A DNA stretch of 64,000 bases from Ignelater luminosus (taxonomy: Eukaryota; Arthropoda; Insecta; Coleoptera; Elateridae), in the NCBI GenBank assembly GCA_011009095.1, contig VTPC01007440.1, positions 1 to 64,000 on the forward strand, given 5' to 3'. The notes under the pieces are model-generated. The model saw only the letters and a program-made list of their open reading frames with translations, did no database searches and was not told where the DNA came from. How positions within the stretch are numbered: the first letter of the stretch is position 1; the number at the start of each line of letters is the position of its first letter. Shown here one piece after another: positions 47,601 to 57,665 of this stretch. A program made the position numbers and the translations under genes.

Positions 47601-48150
47601 AGTAATAAGTGTTATTCTCCCTCTCTTTAGCCTGAGTTTTTTTATAACAATAAATCTGTACAAAATAATGTTTGTAGATTTTCTTTACTCGTGGTAAACC
47701 TTGAATGGTGGTGTAACTTTCCTTCTATTAACCACGATAACTGCCAGTAACTGTCTCAAGCGTTTTTTGAAGCCAGATGTATAAAGAAATTTACTTTTCT
47801 ACTTTGTAGAAAGAGTCTTATTGGGCAGTTGCAATGGCGATCAGTTTTCTATAAGTCTAGTAGCGAGAGCAACAGCTCTACCGTTTGGCGTAATTATTGT
47901 TACATAAACAGAGTGGAACTCCGGAACAGTATAAAACAAGCAAACATTTATTAACGATAACCTATACCAAGAACTTTTCTACTTTGAGTTTGGAATTTAA
48001 GCATGCCAGGGATAACCTTTGCCCTAAATATTCCAGAAACTCATCTTGTGCCTGAGACGTACTTATATCGAGAATTGTCGACGAGTAACGAGGCGCGCGA
48101 CAAAAGGTAGAAACGGATAATAATCGATGGAATTAGACCGGTGCGCTGTG
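44644..48150. other. Unassigned sequence, no gene recognised
   Basis: About 3.5 kb that is somewhat GC-richer than the average here, with no protein I recognise. Short ORFs on both strands at 44729-45313 have no domain. A minus-strand stretch near 46040-46290 yields short basic phrases (GRGRPMGNAEKT, SSSKRRRRGGS) that may be the remains of a coding sequence, but I cannot name it. An LTR-like span near 47899-48102 lacks a target duplication. Confidence 0.45.
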
Positions 48151-48155
48151 GAGGT

Positions 48156-48361
48156 TGTTGAAATAACGCAATATATTTATTAGTTAGTTGGTTGCCCTGA
48201 TTTCTATATAAAAATAATAATAATAATGGTGTTAAGCTGTCAATGAGAGATGGTGGTGTTATAATGTTTTTTCCTTTTTATTTTGTGTTTAATAAAAAAT
48301 TTATCTGTTCTAAACTAATTTATTTATTAATTCACTGTGCTATAAAAATAATAATTCTATA
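48156..48361 (+). repeat. Copia 5' LTR (206 bp)
   Basis: It starts TGTTGAAATAACGC right after the target duplication and ends AATTCTATA directly before the primer site. Its last 36 bp (48326-48361) are repeated exactly at 52805-52840. Confidence 0.9.
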
Positions 48362-48376
48362 GGTTATGGGCCCAGA
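48362..48376 (+). other. Copia primer binding site
   Basis: GGTTATGGGCCCAGA immediately follows the LTR. This is the Copia-type half-tRNA-Met primer site. Confidence 0.9.
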
Positions 48377-48419
48377 CTGTTTGAAGTGCAACTAATAAAT
48401 AGTGAACTTTCTTCTTTCG

Positions 48420-49160
48420 AATTGCGTTGTATGGTTAAAGAAAAGCACTTCATGGCGCTAGATGAATCGAGTTCTCGAGTTAGTTCAGCTGTTGAAAAAC
48501 TTAAAGGTTGTGAAAACTACAACGACTAGAAGATTCAGATGACTGCTTTATTAAAACACAAAGGATTGTGGCATTGTTTAACGGAACAAGTGGCTATAGA
48601 GGTCGTTGACCTTGTCGCGAAAACACACCGTGAGGAGAAAGCTTTTTTCAAAAATAATAGTTTCGCTGAACAAAGCGACGACGTATCCGCATATAATGCA
48701 GGCAAAGACAGCAGTAGAGGCTTAGTTTGCGCTTGAAAAAGCTTTTGAAGATAAAGGGCTTCATGGACGTTTACGTTTATTAAGAAGTTTGTGCTCTATA
48801 AAACTTGCAAACTTCAATAATATGGAAGATTACGTAATGAGGTTATGGCTCTTTCACAGCAGCTTGTCTCCATAGGAAAGCCAATGGATGATGGATTTCT
48901 TGATGTAATAATGTTGCAGAATCTCACAGATGACTATGAATTAATGGTTATGGCACTTGAAAATTCAGGCATCTATATAATCTCAGATTTTATGAAAACA
49001 AAGTTACTGCAAGAATGGTCAACATCGTGCTGGTGAGTCAGCACTTTTTGTTAGAAAACCTAAGAAGAAACCATGATGTTGGGGGGTGTAAACAAAAGGG
49101 GCACTATGAAAATCAGTGTACTCAACAAAAAGAAACGCAGCCTAATAGTTCTGGAAACCG
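48420..49160 (+). pseudogene. Copia gag, broken
   Basis: Fragments in several frames give MTALLKHKGLWHCL, ALEKAFEDKGLHGRLRLLRS, VMALSQQLVSIGKPMDDGFL and LQNLTDDYELMVMALENSG (the UBN2-type Gag core). A zinc knuckle follows near 49080-49125 (CKQKGHYENQC, first Cys pair damaged). Stops and frameshifts occur near 48530, 48735 and 49035. Confidence 0.85.
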
Positions 49161-49199
49161 AGAACGTTAGGAAAGTCAGTTAAAATAAAACTGGACATA

Positions 49200-49761
49200 A
49201 AGCTCTCTTTGCAGTCTTGGGCATCAACATGACAAGTGATGCATGGTATGTCGATAGTGGAGCTTCCTCGCACATGACTTTTTTAAAAAATAGATTAGCA
49301 ATTGGTATCACTTGTGAGGAGACAGGGACTCCCGCGCAATGTGTTAGTTGTGTAAAAGGAAAACAAGCCAGAAAACCGTTTTCTAATAATAAAAATAAGG
49401 AAGTGGGTAAAACTAAACTTGATTTAATGCACCATGACCTAATTGAACCTTTAGAGGTGAGCCATGAAGTGGAGCTAAGTACTTATTTACCCTAATTGTA
49501 TCATTCAAGAAAAATTTTCTCTTATTTGTTTAAATCCAAAGATGAAGTTCCTGATATTTTCAAGGAATTCTGTGTTTTTGTGGAAAACGAAATTGAGCGC
49601 AAAATTAAAATCCTCAGAACGATAGTGGAGGTAAGTATTGTAATAAGCGCGTGAGTAATTTTCTAAAAGAACGGGAAATAAAACATGAAAAGGTACGTTT
49701 TATGTTAGCTGATTCAGAATGTCAGAAGCAAATGTGGGCAGAAGCTACCAATACAGCTATA
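49200..49761 (+). pseudogene. Copia protease and integrase N-part, cut by mariner
   Basis: The protease motif AWYVDSGASSHM is at 49240-49280. The pre-integrase zinc region is reduced to CVSCVKGKQARKPFS, so a deletion joins the protease to this piece. The integrase continues with KTKLDLMHHDLIEP, IFLYLFKSKDEVPDIFKEF-like words near 49520 and RVSNFLKEREIKHE. It breaks after QMWAEATNTAI at the mariner insertion. Confidence 0.85.
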
Positions 49762-51671
49762 CAGTGTGTCCGAAAAGTATGGAATATCCTATATATCTCA
49801 GTAAATATGCATTTTATGGAAAAATGTTTCCTGTAAAAGTTGTTTAGTGTTTAGTTTTACATTACAGGGCAATACCAAATAAATATTTTTAAAAAAAATC
49901 AAAAGCGCAACGAATAATGCTTCAATTTGTTTTAATGGGAAGGTATCCCTTTATTGTACTCATTTGATAGAAAATGTTTTTCTCTTTTCAATGATGTAAA
50001 ACTTTGATACGCTTGCATAAGTAAATTTTGATTAAAACGCAAAAAATTGTTTGAAAGTTTATTTCAATATTCATCTGTTACGAATTGAAAATTTTGTATA
50101 ACTACACTCTACATTTCATGGAAGATGTTCAGAGTGTGCACCATTTACAGCTTGGCAATGATAAGGTCGTCTTTCAAATTCGTTTACTGCATTTTGAATC
50201 GTTTCTGGTGTGATAACTCTATTCTCTGTTCTAATACGGTCTTTTAGAGTTTCAATATCTTTAGGCATATCGACATAAATCTTATTTTTGAGATGGCCCC
50301 ACAGAAAAATATCAAGTGGACTTAAATCCGGCGAGCGAGCTGGCCATTCTACTGCACCTCTTCTGCCTATCCATCGATAAGGGAACGCATTATTAAGAAA
50401 CTGTCGGACATTAATTCCGGACTGAGGAGAAGCCCCGTCTTGTTGCAACCATATTCTGTTATAGGGTACCTCTGGATCTAGTTCATTAGGAAATAGAACA
50501 GCTAGAGCAGGAATTAAGTCGAATCTTAAAAAATCTATATAAGCATCCGCTGTTAAATTATGTTCTATGAAAAAAGGGCCAAAAATTTGGGTTCCAATAA
50601 TTCCTGCCCAGACATTGACTTTCTGCTGATATTGGGTGTGCCCTTCTACATACCAGCCAAGATTTAGCCAAGACCAGTAGCGCGTGTTTTGTTTGTTAAT
50701 GGTACCATTCAAACAAAACGTTGCCTCATCAGTGAAGAGAATATTTTTATGAAAATTTGCATTTTTCTGAAGCCTATGTGGTATTTCTTCGCGAAATTGC
50801 AATCTTCGATCTAAATCATCTTTTAATAATTCTTGAACTATACAAGGTTTATACGAATGCCACTCCTCCTTTCTTAGAACTTCGTGTGCAGCGGATTTCT
50901 TCAAAGTATGTTCACGAGCAATTTGTCGAACAAAAACATATGGATTTTCCACGACAACCATCATTATATTCTCACGTTGTTCATTATTTAGAGCTTTAGG
51001 TCTGCCCGTTTTTGGACGATCTTTGACAGAACCCGTCTCATGAAATTTATGCAAAATTTTACTTACAGTAGACTGGGAAATATGGTATTCGGAGTGTACG
51101 TTATTAAACAAATTGCAAACTTCCTCCTGTGTTCTCCTTTTGTCTCCATATCCCAGCATCATTAAAATTTCGATACGATGTTTTTGTGATAAATGATCCA
51201 TAGCAAATCGTATTTTTGTAACTTTGTTATCCTCACGTTAATCAAAATGCTTAAATTAATTAAACAAATAACTTTTCGCTTCAGTTCGGTTATTAATTGA
51301 CATTTCTACGACACATTCAATTGTTGCAACAAACAAAAGTGTATCACACTGACCATAATGTGACTAGATGATATTGAAAATTTAAAAGACCGCGTCTGGA
51401 AAGGTAACAGATAAATAAATAAACTTTTAAGCGTTATTCAAACAATTGTTTGCGTTTTAATCAAAATTTACATCATTGAAAAGAGAAAAACATTCTCTAT
51501 CAAATGAGTACAATAAAGGGATACATTCCCATTAAAAAAAATTAAAGCATTATTTGTTGTTAGTTATTTGGTATTGCCCTGTAATGTAAAACTAAACACT
51601 AAGCAACTTTTATAGGAAACATTTTTCCATAAAATGCATATTTACTGAGATATATAGGATATTCCATACTG
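49762..51671 (-). mobile_element. Tc1/mariner element, DD41D type, nested in Copia integrase
   Basis: The element is flanked by TA on both sides (49760-49761, 51672-51673). Removing it restores a readable Copia integrase (AEATNTAI joined to YLLNRSP). Inverted repeats of roughly 270-320 bp run inward from both ends with few differences. The left end is CAGTGTGTCCGAAAAGT then ATGGAATATCC. The right end, reversed, is CAGTATGGAATATCC, so 13 bp are missing there between two AGT words. Minor differences include an extra stretch of about 25 bp in the left repeat near 50010. It contains one intact transposase ORF. Confidence 0.93.
50116..51201 (-). CDS. Mariner transposase, DD41D family, intact ORF (361 aa)
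   Basis: Transposases of this family bind the element ends and cut and paste it at TA sites in the nucleus. The ORF is uninterrupted and of normal mariner length. The N-terminal DNA-binding part (residues 1-115) has two helix-turn-helix regions joined by KTGRPKA (64-70). The catalytic core has D158 (NILFTDEATFCLNG), D255 (WLQQDGASPQ) and D297 (WPARSPDLSPLDIFLWG). There are 41 residues between the second and third Asp, the DD41D signature of rosa-like elements. One oddity is QDGASPQ where relatives usually have QDGAPPH. The Met at 51201 is the first in frame and gives a normal N-terminus. It may encode an active enzyme. Confidence 0.92.
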   Translation of the reverse strand: MDHLSQKHRIEILMMLGYGDKRRTQEEVCNLFNNVHSEYHISQSTVSKILHKFHETGSVKDRPKTGRPKALNNEQRENIMMVVVENPYVFVRQIAREHTLKKSAAHEVLRKEEWHSYKPCIVQELLKDDLDRRLQFREEIPHRLQKNANFHKNILFTDEATFCLNGTINKQNTRYWSWLNLGWYVEGHTQYQQKVNVWAGIIGTQIFGPFFIEHNLTADAYIDFLRFDLIPALAVLFPNELDPEVPYNRIWLQQDGASPQSGINVRQFLNNAFPYRWIGRRGAVEWPARSPDLSPLDIFLWGHLKNKIYVDMPKDIETLKDRIRTENRVITPETIQNAVNEFERRPYHCQAVNGAHSEHLP

Positions 51672-52804
51672 TATTTGTTAAATAGGTCACCTACAAAAAA
51701 GATCCGTGGTGCTACACCAGAAGAAAGAGGAAGTGGCAGAAAGGTAAATCTAAGTCATTTAAGAGTGTTTGGGTGTCGAGCTTACGCTCACGTTCTTGGT
51801 GCTAAAAGGAGAAAACTCGCCGAAAAGAGTAAGGAATATATATTTGTGGGTTATTTAAAAACAAGCAAAGCTTACAGATTAACAGATCCTCTTGATCATT
51901 GTCTGAAAATAGCTCGTGATGTAGTTAGAGAAAAGTTTTATCAAAGATGTCGAGGAAACTAATGAGAAATATTGCGAAAGTAAGGAAGTAGTCTCATTTC
52001 CTTTAAATGAGAATGACGTCGACAACACAATCCCTAATGATAACGAGGCAGAGGCAGGAGTTGAAGAAACGCAGCATAAAAGTGGCAGGGTTAGTGATGT
52101 GTCTAGTGATAGTGAAAATGGCGATCAGCCTGGCAGTTCAAATAGTGCAAGTTCTAATGTTTACGCAAAGCGTAATATATGTAAATCAAAATATCTAAAC
52201 GATTACATTGTTAATGATGATCCTGATTCTGCTGTGTTGTCTGTAGATGTAAATTTGGAACCTACAACTATCTCCAAAGCATTGTCTAGTAAAAAGAGTT
52301 CTGAATGGAAATTAGCTATTAAAAAGGACTTCGATGCATTTAAGCTAATAATGCTTGGGAATTAGTTGATAAACCTTCTAACAGTAATATCGTTAAAAAC
52401 AAGTGGGTCTTCAAAATCAAAAAGGGCTAAAATGGTGATGTAGCTTCATATAATGCTCGGTTGGTCGCGAAGGGTTTTACACAGAAACCTGGAGTTGATT
52501 ATACTGAGACTTTTTGACCAGTCACTCGTTTTTGTAATTCAAGATTATTATTTGCTATGACTGCAGAATTAAATTTAAAAGCAGATCATTTAGATGTTGA
52601 AACTGCATTCCTTAATGGCGATATTGATGAGGAATCAATCTGAAGGTTTTGAAGAACCTAACTTTGACGATGAAATATGCCTATTTAAAAGGGCAATTTA
52701 TGGACTAAAACAATCCGCTAGATTGTGATATGAAAAAGCTCACAAAGTACTCTTAAGAATGAATTATAAACAATCTGAAATTGAGCCTTGTATATTTTTC
52801 AAAA
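51672..52804 (+). pseudogene. Copia integrase C-part and truncated reverse transcriptase
   Basis: It resumes exactly where 49761 stopped: YLLNRSPTKKIRGATPEE, then HLRVFGCRAYAHV and KSKEYIFVGYLKTSKAYRL (51675-51962). The RT starts near 52300 (EWKLAIKKDFDAF, KWVFKIKKG, YNARLVAKGFTQKPGVDYTE). It continues with LDVETAFLNGDIDEE and LFKRAIYGLKQSARL, and is cut after SEIEPCIFFKN at 52804. The YVDD region and RNase H are deleted. Several in-frame stops are present. Confidence 0.85.
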
Positions 52805-52840
52805 ATTAATTCACTGTGCTATAAAAATAATAATTCTATA
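52805..52840 (+). repeat. Last 36 bp of Copia 3' LTR
   Basis: Identical to 48326-48361 and followed by the target duplication GAGGT. The rest of the 3' LTR, the purine tract and the end of pol are missing. Confidence 0.9.
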
Positions 52841-52845
52841 GAGGT

Positions 52846-54448
52846 ATCCCAACAATACTGCGCTGGTGGATCTTGTCAGCAACGCACGAACGAAATTATT
52901 ATCGTTTAATTAATCTTTCTTTGAATTCTCCTAGTTTAATGTTTGTAAGAGTCCTTTAAGGTTTGTTCAGTTAAGCTAATGAGCGTTTCTTCTTGATGAA
53001 AATCCTTGAGCCCCACGCAATTGCGAAATAACGAATAATAAAGATTATCCATTACATATTTATTAAAATCAAAGCGCATATATCAGCTATAGTAAGTCTG
53101 CCCGTAATTGACTCATTTTTCTTTTATTTAGGAAAATTTGAAATACCGTTGTTGTATTTCTTTTATTTCCAAGGAGTTTTATGCTCTTGGTGTATGCCTC
53201 TATGTTTCAATAACGACTGTTAGCATCTTTTTCGGCATAGTAAGAAATGAATACTTGTATGAGTTTAGGGAATGTTTTAACATCTCGTTTGAAAGTTATC
53301 TTGTCACCGTCGTAAAGCTAAAGTTTTAAAGTTTTAAATTTGGCGGGTTGCGATGGTGAATAGAGATCATCCGCCAGAGAAATGTAGGACGGGATAGAAG
53401 GGGATGGAAAAAGACAGGCAACGGATGGGTTGCTAGTGTGTGCTCTAAAAGGTACACTAAGTAAAGAAAATCTATTTTATTTATTTATTAATTTTCATCG
53501 AACTGAAGAGATTGGCCACACTTTGTAGTTAAGTAATTCGCTAAAAGACTCAGGCTTACCAGATTGATGGGATTCTGTTTAGATAATTACAACAAATGAC
53601 CACTTAATTCAATTCATTAATTATTAAGTAAATTCAATAATTACCACCCTCTGAGTTTTTAGAAATTCTCAACATGTTGAAACAATCATTTTTCAACAAC
53701 ACAAGGCAACCATTCTATAAAAATAATAAACACAAAATTGATAAACTCAGGTTTCTAATGACATCACATCCAGCAAATGAAAATAAACTTGCCTAGTCGG
53801 TCTAGTGGGAATAATGCGTCTGACCAGCGTCCTCCAGCAAAGCATTATAAAAAGACATGCCTCTACTAAGAATGACAGGTAGTGAACTAATGAAATTTGT
53901 TTGTTGAAAGCATAACTACATTCTGGAGACGTTTTCTTTTAATATTCAAAAAAAACTCAAATACTAGCAAAAGAGTTTTTGCCTCCCGCGGACATGGGTG
54001 CTAACTTATTATCAATTTAGATTAGAGGCCGCATCTGATTGTAATTTAGGAGTTAAATTGAACATAAATAAACGGACCAGTTCATATGGTATGCTGTAAT
54101 ATATTTTATAAATACTTCTATAAAGAATTTGAATTTTACAGCAACTACTACTAGCATTGCTTATAAACAAGGGCTAAATGCAGTAAACTGGAGAATGGAG
54201 AATTCATTGTTTAAGTGGTTAGTTGTTTATCTATTATCTTTATTTGCATTTGTAAACTTCTTTTTATAATGAATGTCAGCTACCTGTTTTAGTTCTTTGA
54301 AAATCTATATTTAGGAAATAATATTTGAGAAAAATTGACCAAACAGTTTTGTTTAAACATGAAGTAGAAAAATAATATGTAACAAACTCAAAAACCAGGA
54401 GGACAGGTTTCCTAATATTTTTTCTAATACAATGGCAAATATATCTTA
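52846..54448. other. Unassigned AT-rich sequence
   Basis: No gene or complete element recognised. A short GC-richer patch near 53340-53420 has no identity. The ORF at 53138-53329 has no known domain. Confidence 0.5.
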
Positions 54449-54450
54449 TA

Positions 54451-57400
54451 CAGGGTGTCCCGTGACACGCATTCGATATTTCACCAATGTATACTTTATG
54501 TTATTACAAGTCGAAAATAAAAAGTGGCCGTTTTGGCTATGGATATTTTTAGTTGTAAACTAAAAGGTACAAAAGAGCAAATTTTACTTACCAAAATTCT
54601 TAATTGCACTAACTCCCCTATACTAAGAGCTCGACCAGGAAGAGTCCTGTAATCGAAATGCCTACGTCTTCGTCCGTTAAAATTGAACACAGAGTACGTG
54701 CTGCATCAATCCAAATGCGCGGTTAGCACGCAAACTGAAACCTTGTCGCCGTAGACTTTTTGGCACAAGGCTCGACCAGGATCAGCAACAATTTTGAACA
54801 ATAATTAGAGGAGAGGGTCCAAAAACCGACTGGAGTCTAAAATCCGACTACCTATAGTTTATGTACTCAAAAGTACTGCCCTCTCGCGAACGGAATCTGA
54901 AACAGCGCTCTTGTTCAAAGTTGTTGCTCTGTGAATACTTCCAATTGAGTACGTTATCATATGTCAGTGGAGTAAGCTAAAATTTACTTCCGCTTGTCTC
55001 GAAACTTTTGAGGCTATGTGTTCTTGATTTTATTGTAGATTAAGTGTTAGTAGTAGCTATATAACTATTAGCCCATTGTGTTTAGTGTATTCTAGGCTTT
55101 TGAAATTTATTAAAACTTGTTTCTTAGGCTTCGTTTTTATTCCGTACATAAGACCAAAAGTTAAAACACGTGTTTGTGTAAATTCCGACTACCATGTGTG
55201 GTCTAATTTCCGTTTACTAGTCGAACATTAGACCACTACGTCGAAAAGTTAGTCTTTGTCGTGTTTTGTTTAGAATTCCTAGAAAGAAGCCTAAGTACGT
55301 TTCGAAGAATAAAAGAAAGCAGTCGGAAGAGGCTGATATGGCAAAAGCAATCTGTGCCATAAGGGAAAAGAAAATTGATACTATTGGCACAGCAAAGACT
55401 TTTACGATGTTTCTGGGTCGTATATGACTGTGGAAGAATGACAGTTTGAGTATTGTAAACCGAGCTGTTTATCTATTAACTCGGTTTGTAAAATCTTATT
55501 GACGCTTAATCTGCTTTAAGGCTATGATTTTATGACAGTTTAACCTCATGCTGTTGTCTTTTTTGTAATTCTGTAAATATAAGGAAAACTTGATTTCTTT
55601 TTAACAAAACAAAACTAATCGGTACTAAACATTTATGCAAAAATTTTGATCGTGCAACAGCGTCAAATGCAATTTGTTTTTTTAAAGAAACACTTCCAAC
55701 CTAACAAAATGAAAACGTGGCCTGTTACGACCCAGAAACATCCTGAACGAAGTATACCTTGTCGTACGTTGCAAGATTTGAGCAAAAAGGACAAAGTTTC
55801 ACCTTCTGATGTGTGAACTAAATTTAGAAGGAAACCTTTACTTGGAGAACATATGAAAAAAGAGTTAGTGGCATACCTGCTTGAAATAAAAGAGAAGTTT
55901 TATGGCTTCACTTTTAAAGACCTACGTTAAATGGTTTTCCAGGTAGCGTCCAGAAATGGCATTCAACATCCATTTAAAGAAGATAAAGCCGACCCGGCTT
56001 GGATGGATCTCTTCCTGCAACGACACAAACAGACTCTATCTATTCGTAAGCCCTGTGGAACTTCTTTTGGCCGTGCCTTAGAATTTAACAAGGACAATGG
56101 TTTTTTTAAACTGTTGGAAGAAGCTTATAAAAAATACAACTTTTTCGCTGACAGAGTCTATAATGTAGATAAAACGGGATTAACCACTGTACAAAGCAAA
56201 AAGCGAAAGCGGCAAATTGCCGCTCTTACATCTGCAGAGAGGAGGTCGACAATAACAGTTATTGCTTCTATGATCGCCTCTCGCCACTATGTTCCTCCTT
56301 TAGTGATACTCCCAAGAAAGAACATAAACAATCAGCATGAGAGGGACTCCTCCTGGGTCAATTGGTCTTACACATCCATCAGGATGGGTTCAGGCCAACC
56401 TCTTTACTACTTGGTTCAAGCATTTTGTAGAAAAGGCCAACCGATCCGAGGAATCTCCAGTTCTCCTTGTCTTGGACGGGCATTATAGCCATTGATGTTA
56501 TTGATTTGGCTAAAAGCAACCATGTAACAATTATATTACTGCCTCTGCACTGCACGCAGAAATTACAGCAGCTGGATAAGACTTTAATGGGGCCTTTAAA
56601 AGCTCGTTACAGCGAAGAAATCAGACTTCCACTCACAAAAGCCACTTTCATGTTAGGAAATGAAGGTACTCTTTGGGAAGGCTTATCTGAAAGTGCAAAC
56701 TGGAGAGATCGCAGTAAATGGTTTTAAGAAAATCGGGATTTTCCCTATGAACAGAAATGTGTTTACAGATGCTGACTGCATTGCTTTACTCTATGAATTA
56801 GAAAAATCTTGCAGCTTTTGGACAAAATTACAGAAAGAAAATCAGGAAGAATCTTCAGATGACCCACCTGCCAATTTAGCTGACTCAAGTTTAAGTCTTA
56901 ATTTGTCATTAGAAGAACTTCAGTCTAGTTCTTCAAAAAGCTGTAGTTCCTCTCAGGGATCTCAACCGAGTACCTCACAAGGTGCATGTCATGTAAGTTC
57001 ATATGACATTACCCCGGTCCCCACAAACAAAAGAGACTAGCAACAGGGACCGCAATGCTGTTGGATCATGCGTTATAACTGGAACAGCACACGAAGATGC
57101 TTTGATTAAATCTGTAGGAGTAACAGATCAAGCTGCTAAACAAGATGAAGAATAGAATTGCAACTAAATATATGAAAAAGAGATTAAATTTTGAAGGAGA
57201 AGAGACTAACAAACGGATAAAAGTAAAAGTTGAGAAAACCAAGAAGAAGAAAGGCAAATCCAAAGGAAAAGTTTTGAAAAAACAGAAGGAAGACAGTTCT
57301 TCTGAAGAATCCATTGTTGATGATAATCTGAGTGACATGGACTTACCCGTGGAAAAAAGGAAACCTGAACCTTTTTATTACATGTAACCACCCTCTCAGC

Positions 57401-57663
57401 TGATGCTTCTCAGTGATTTTATAACTTTATCGATAATTTTACATGAGTTACAAGTAAAAATTAAAGTAGTCGTCGAGATTTGGACTCTCTTCTAGTGAGA
57501 TAGCGCAATTGAAAGTTTTGACGAGTAAAATTGCGTTTAAAAATCTCTACAACTCGTTCAATATTGAAAACAACCAAAATGGCCACTTTTTATTTTTGGC
57601 TTGTAATGACCTAAATTATACTTACATTACTGAAATATCGAATGTATGTCATAGGACACCCTG
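54451..57663 (+). mobile_element. pogo-type DNA transposon with long inverted repeats
   Basis: It is flanked by TA (54449-54450 and 57664-57665). The ends CAGGGTGTCC...GGACACCCTG are inverted. Similarity continues inward for roughly 200 bp: ATTCGATATTTCA, AAAATAAAAAGTGGCC, then looser matches around CAAATTTTACTTACC paired with ACGAGTAAAATTG. The interior encodes a pogo/jerky-like transposase on the plus strand, broken by frameshifts. A full-length but dead copy. Confidence 0.9.
55280..57385 (+). pseudogene. pogo/jerky-like transposase, broken
   Basis: A helix-turn-helix start is visible near 55290-55410 (KQSEEADMAKAICAIREKKI, GTAKTFTMF), then a long damaged gap. The CENP-B-like and DDE core follows at 55931-56488: WMDLFLQRHKQTLSIRKP, DRVYNVDKTGLTTVQSKKRK (first Asp present; the next residue, usually Glu, is Lys) and YVPPLVILPRK. 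In a shifted frame near 56455 it reads VLLVLDGHYSH (second Asp), then LPLHCTQKLQQLDKTLMGPL (third Asp, 56467-56727). The end at 56660-57040 has [20 protein letters not shown] and a Ser-rich stretch. A Lys-rich acidic tail ends at 57385. Confidence 0.88.
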
Positions 57664-57665
57664 TA

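Larger units (their letters stand above)
48156..52840 (+). mobile_element. Ty1/copia-type element, plus strand, interrupted by mariner
   Basis: GAGGT flanks the element on both sides (48151-48155 and 52841-52845), a perfect 5-bp target duplication. Order: 5' LTR, primer site, gag, zinc knuckle, protease, integrase (split by the mariner at 49762-51671), then part of the RT. The 3' side is a deletion from the RT directly into the last 36 bp of the 3' LTR. All ORFs carry stops. It is distinct in sequence from the 26.4-30.6 kb Copia. Confidence 0.9.

Noticed and set aside
47899-48102. Possible solo LTR (TGTTACATAA...GCGCGCGACA)
   Set aside because: It has TG...CA ends and an AATAAA-like word on the minus strand, but the flanks do not form a target duplication and no second copy is in the window.
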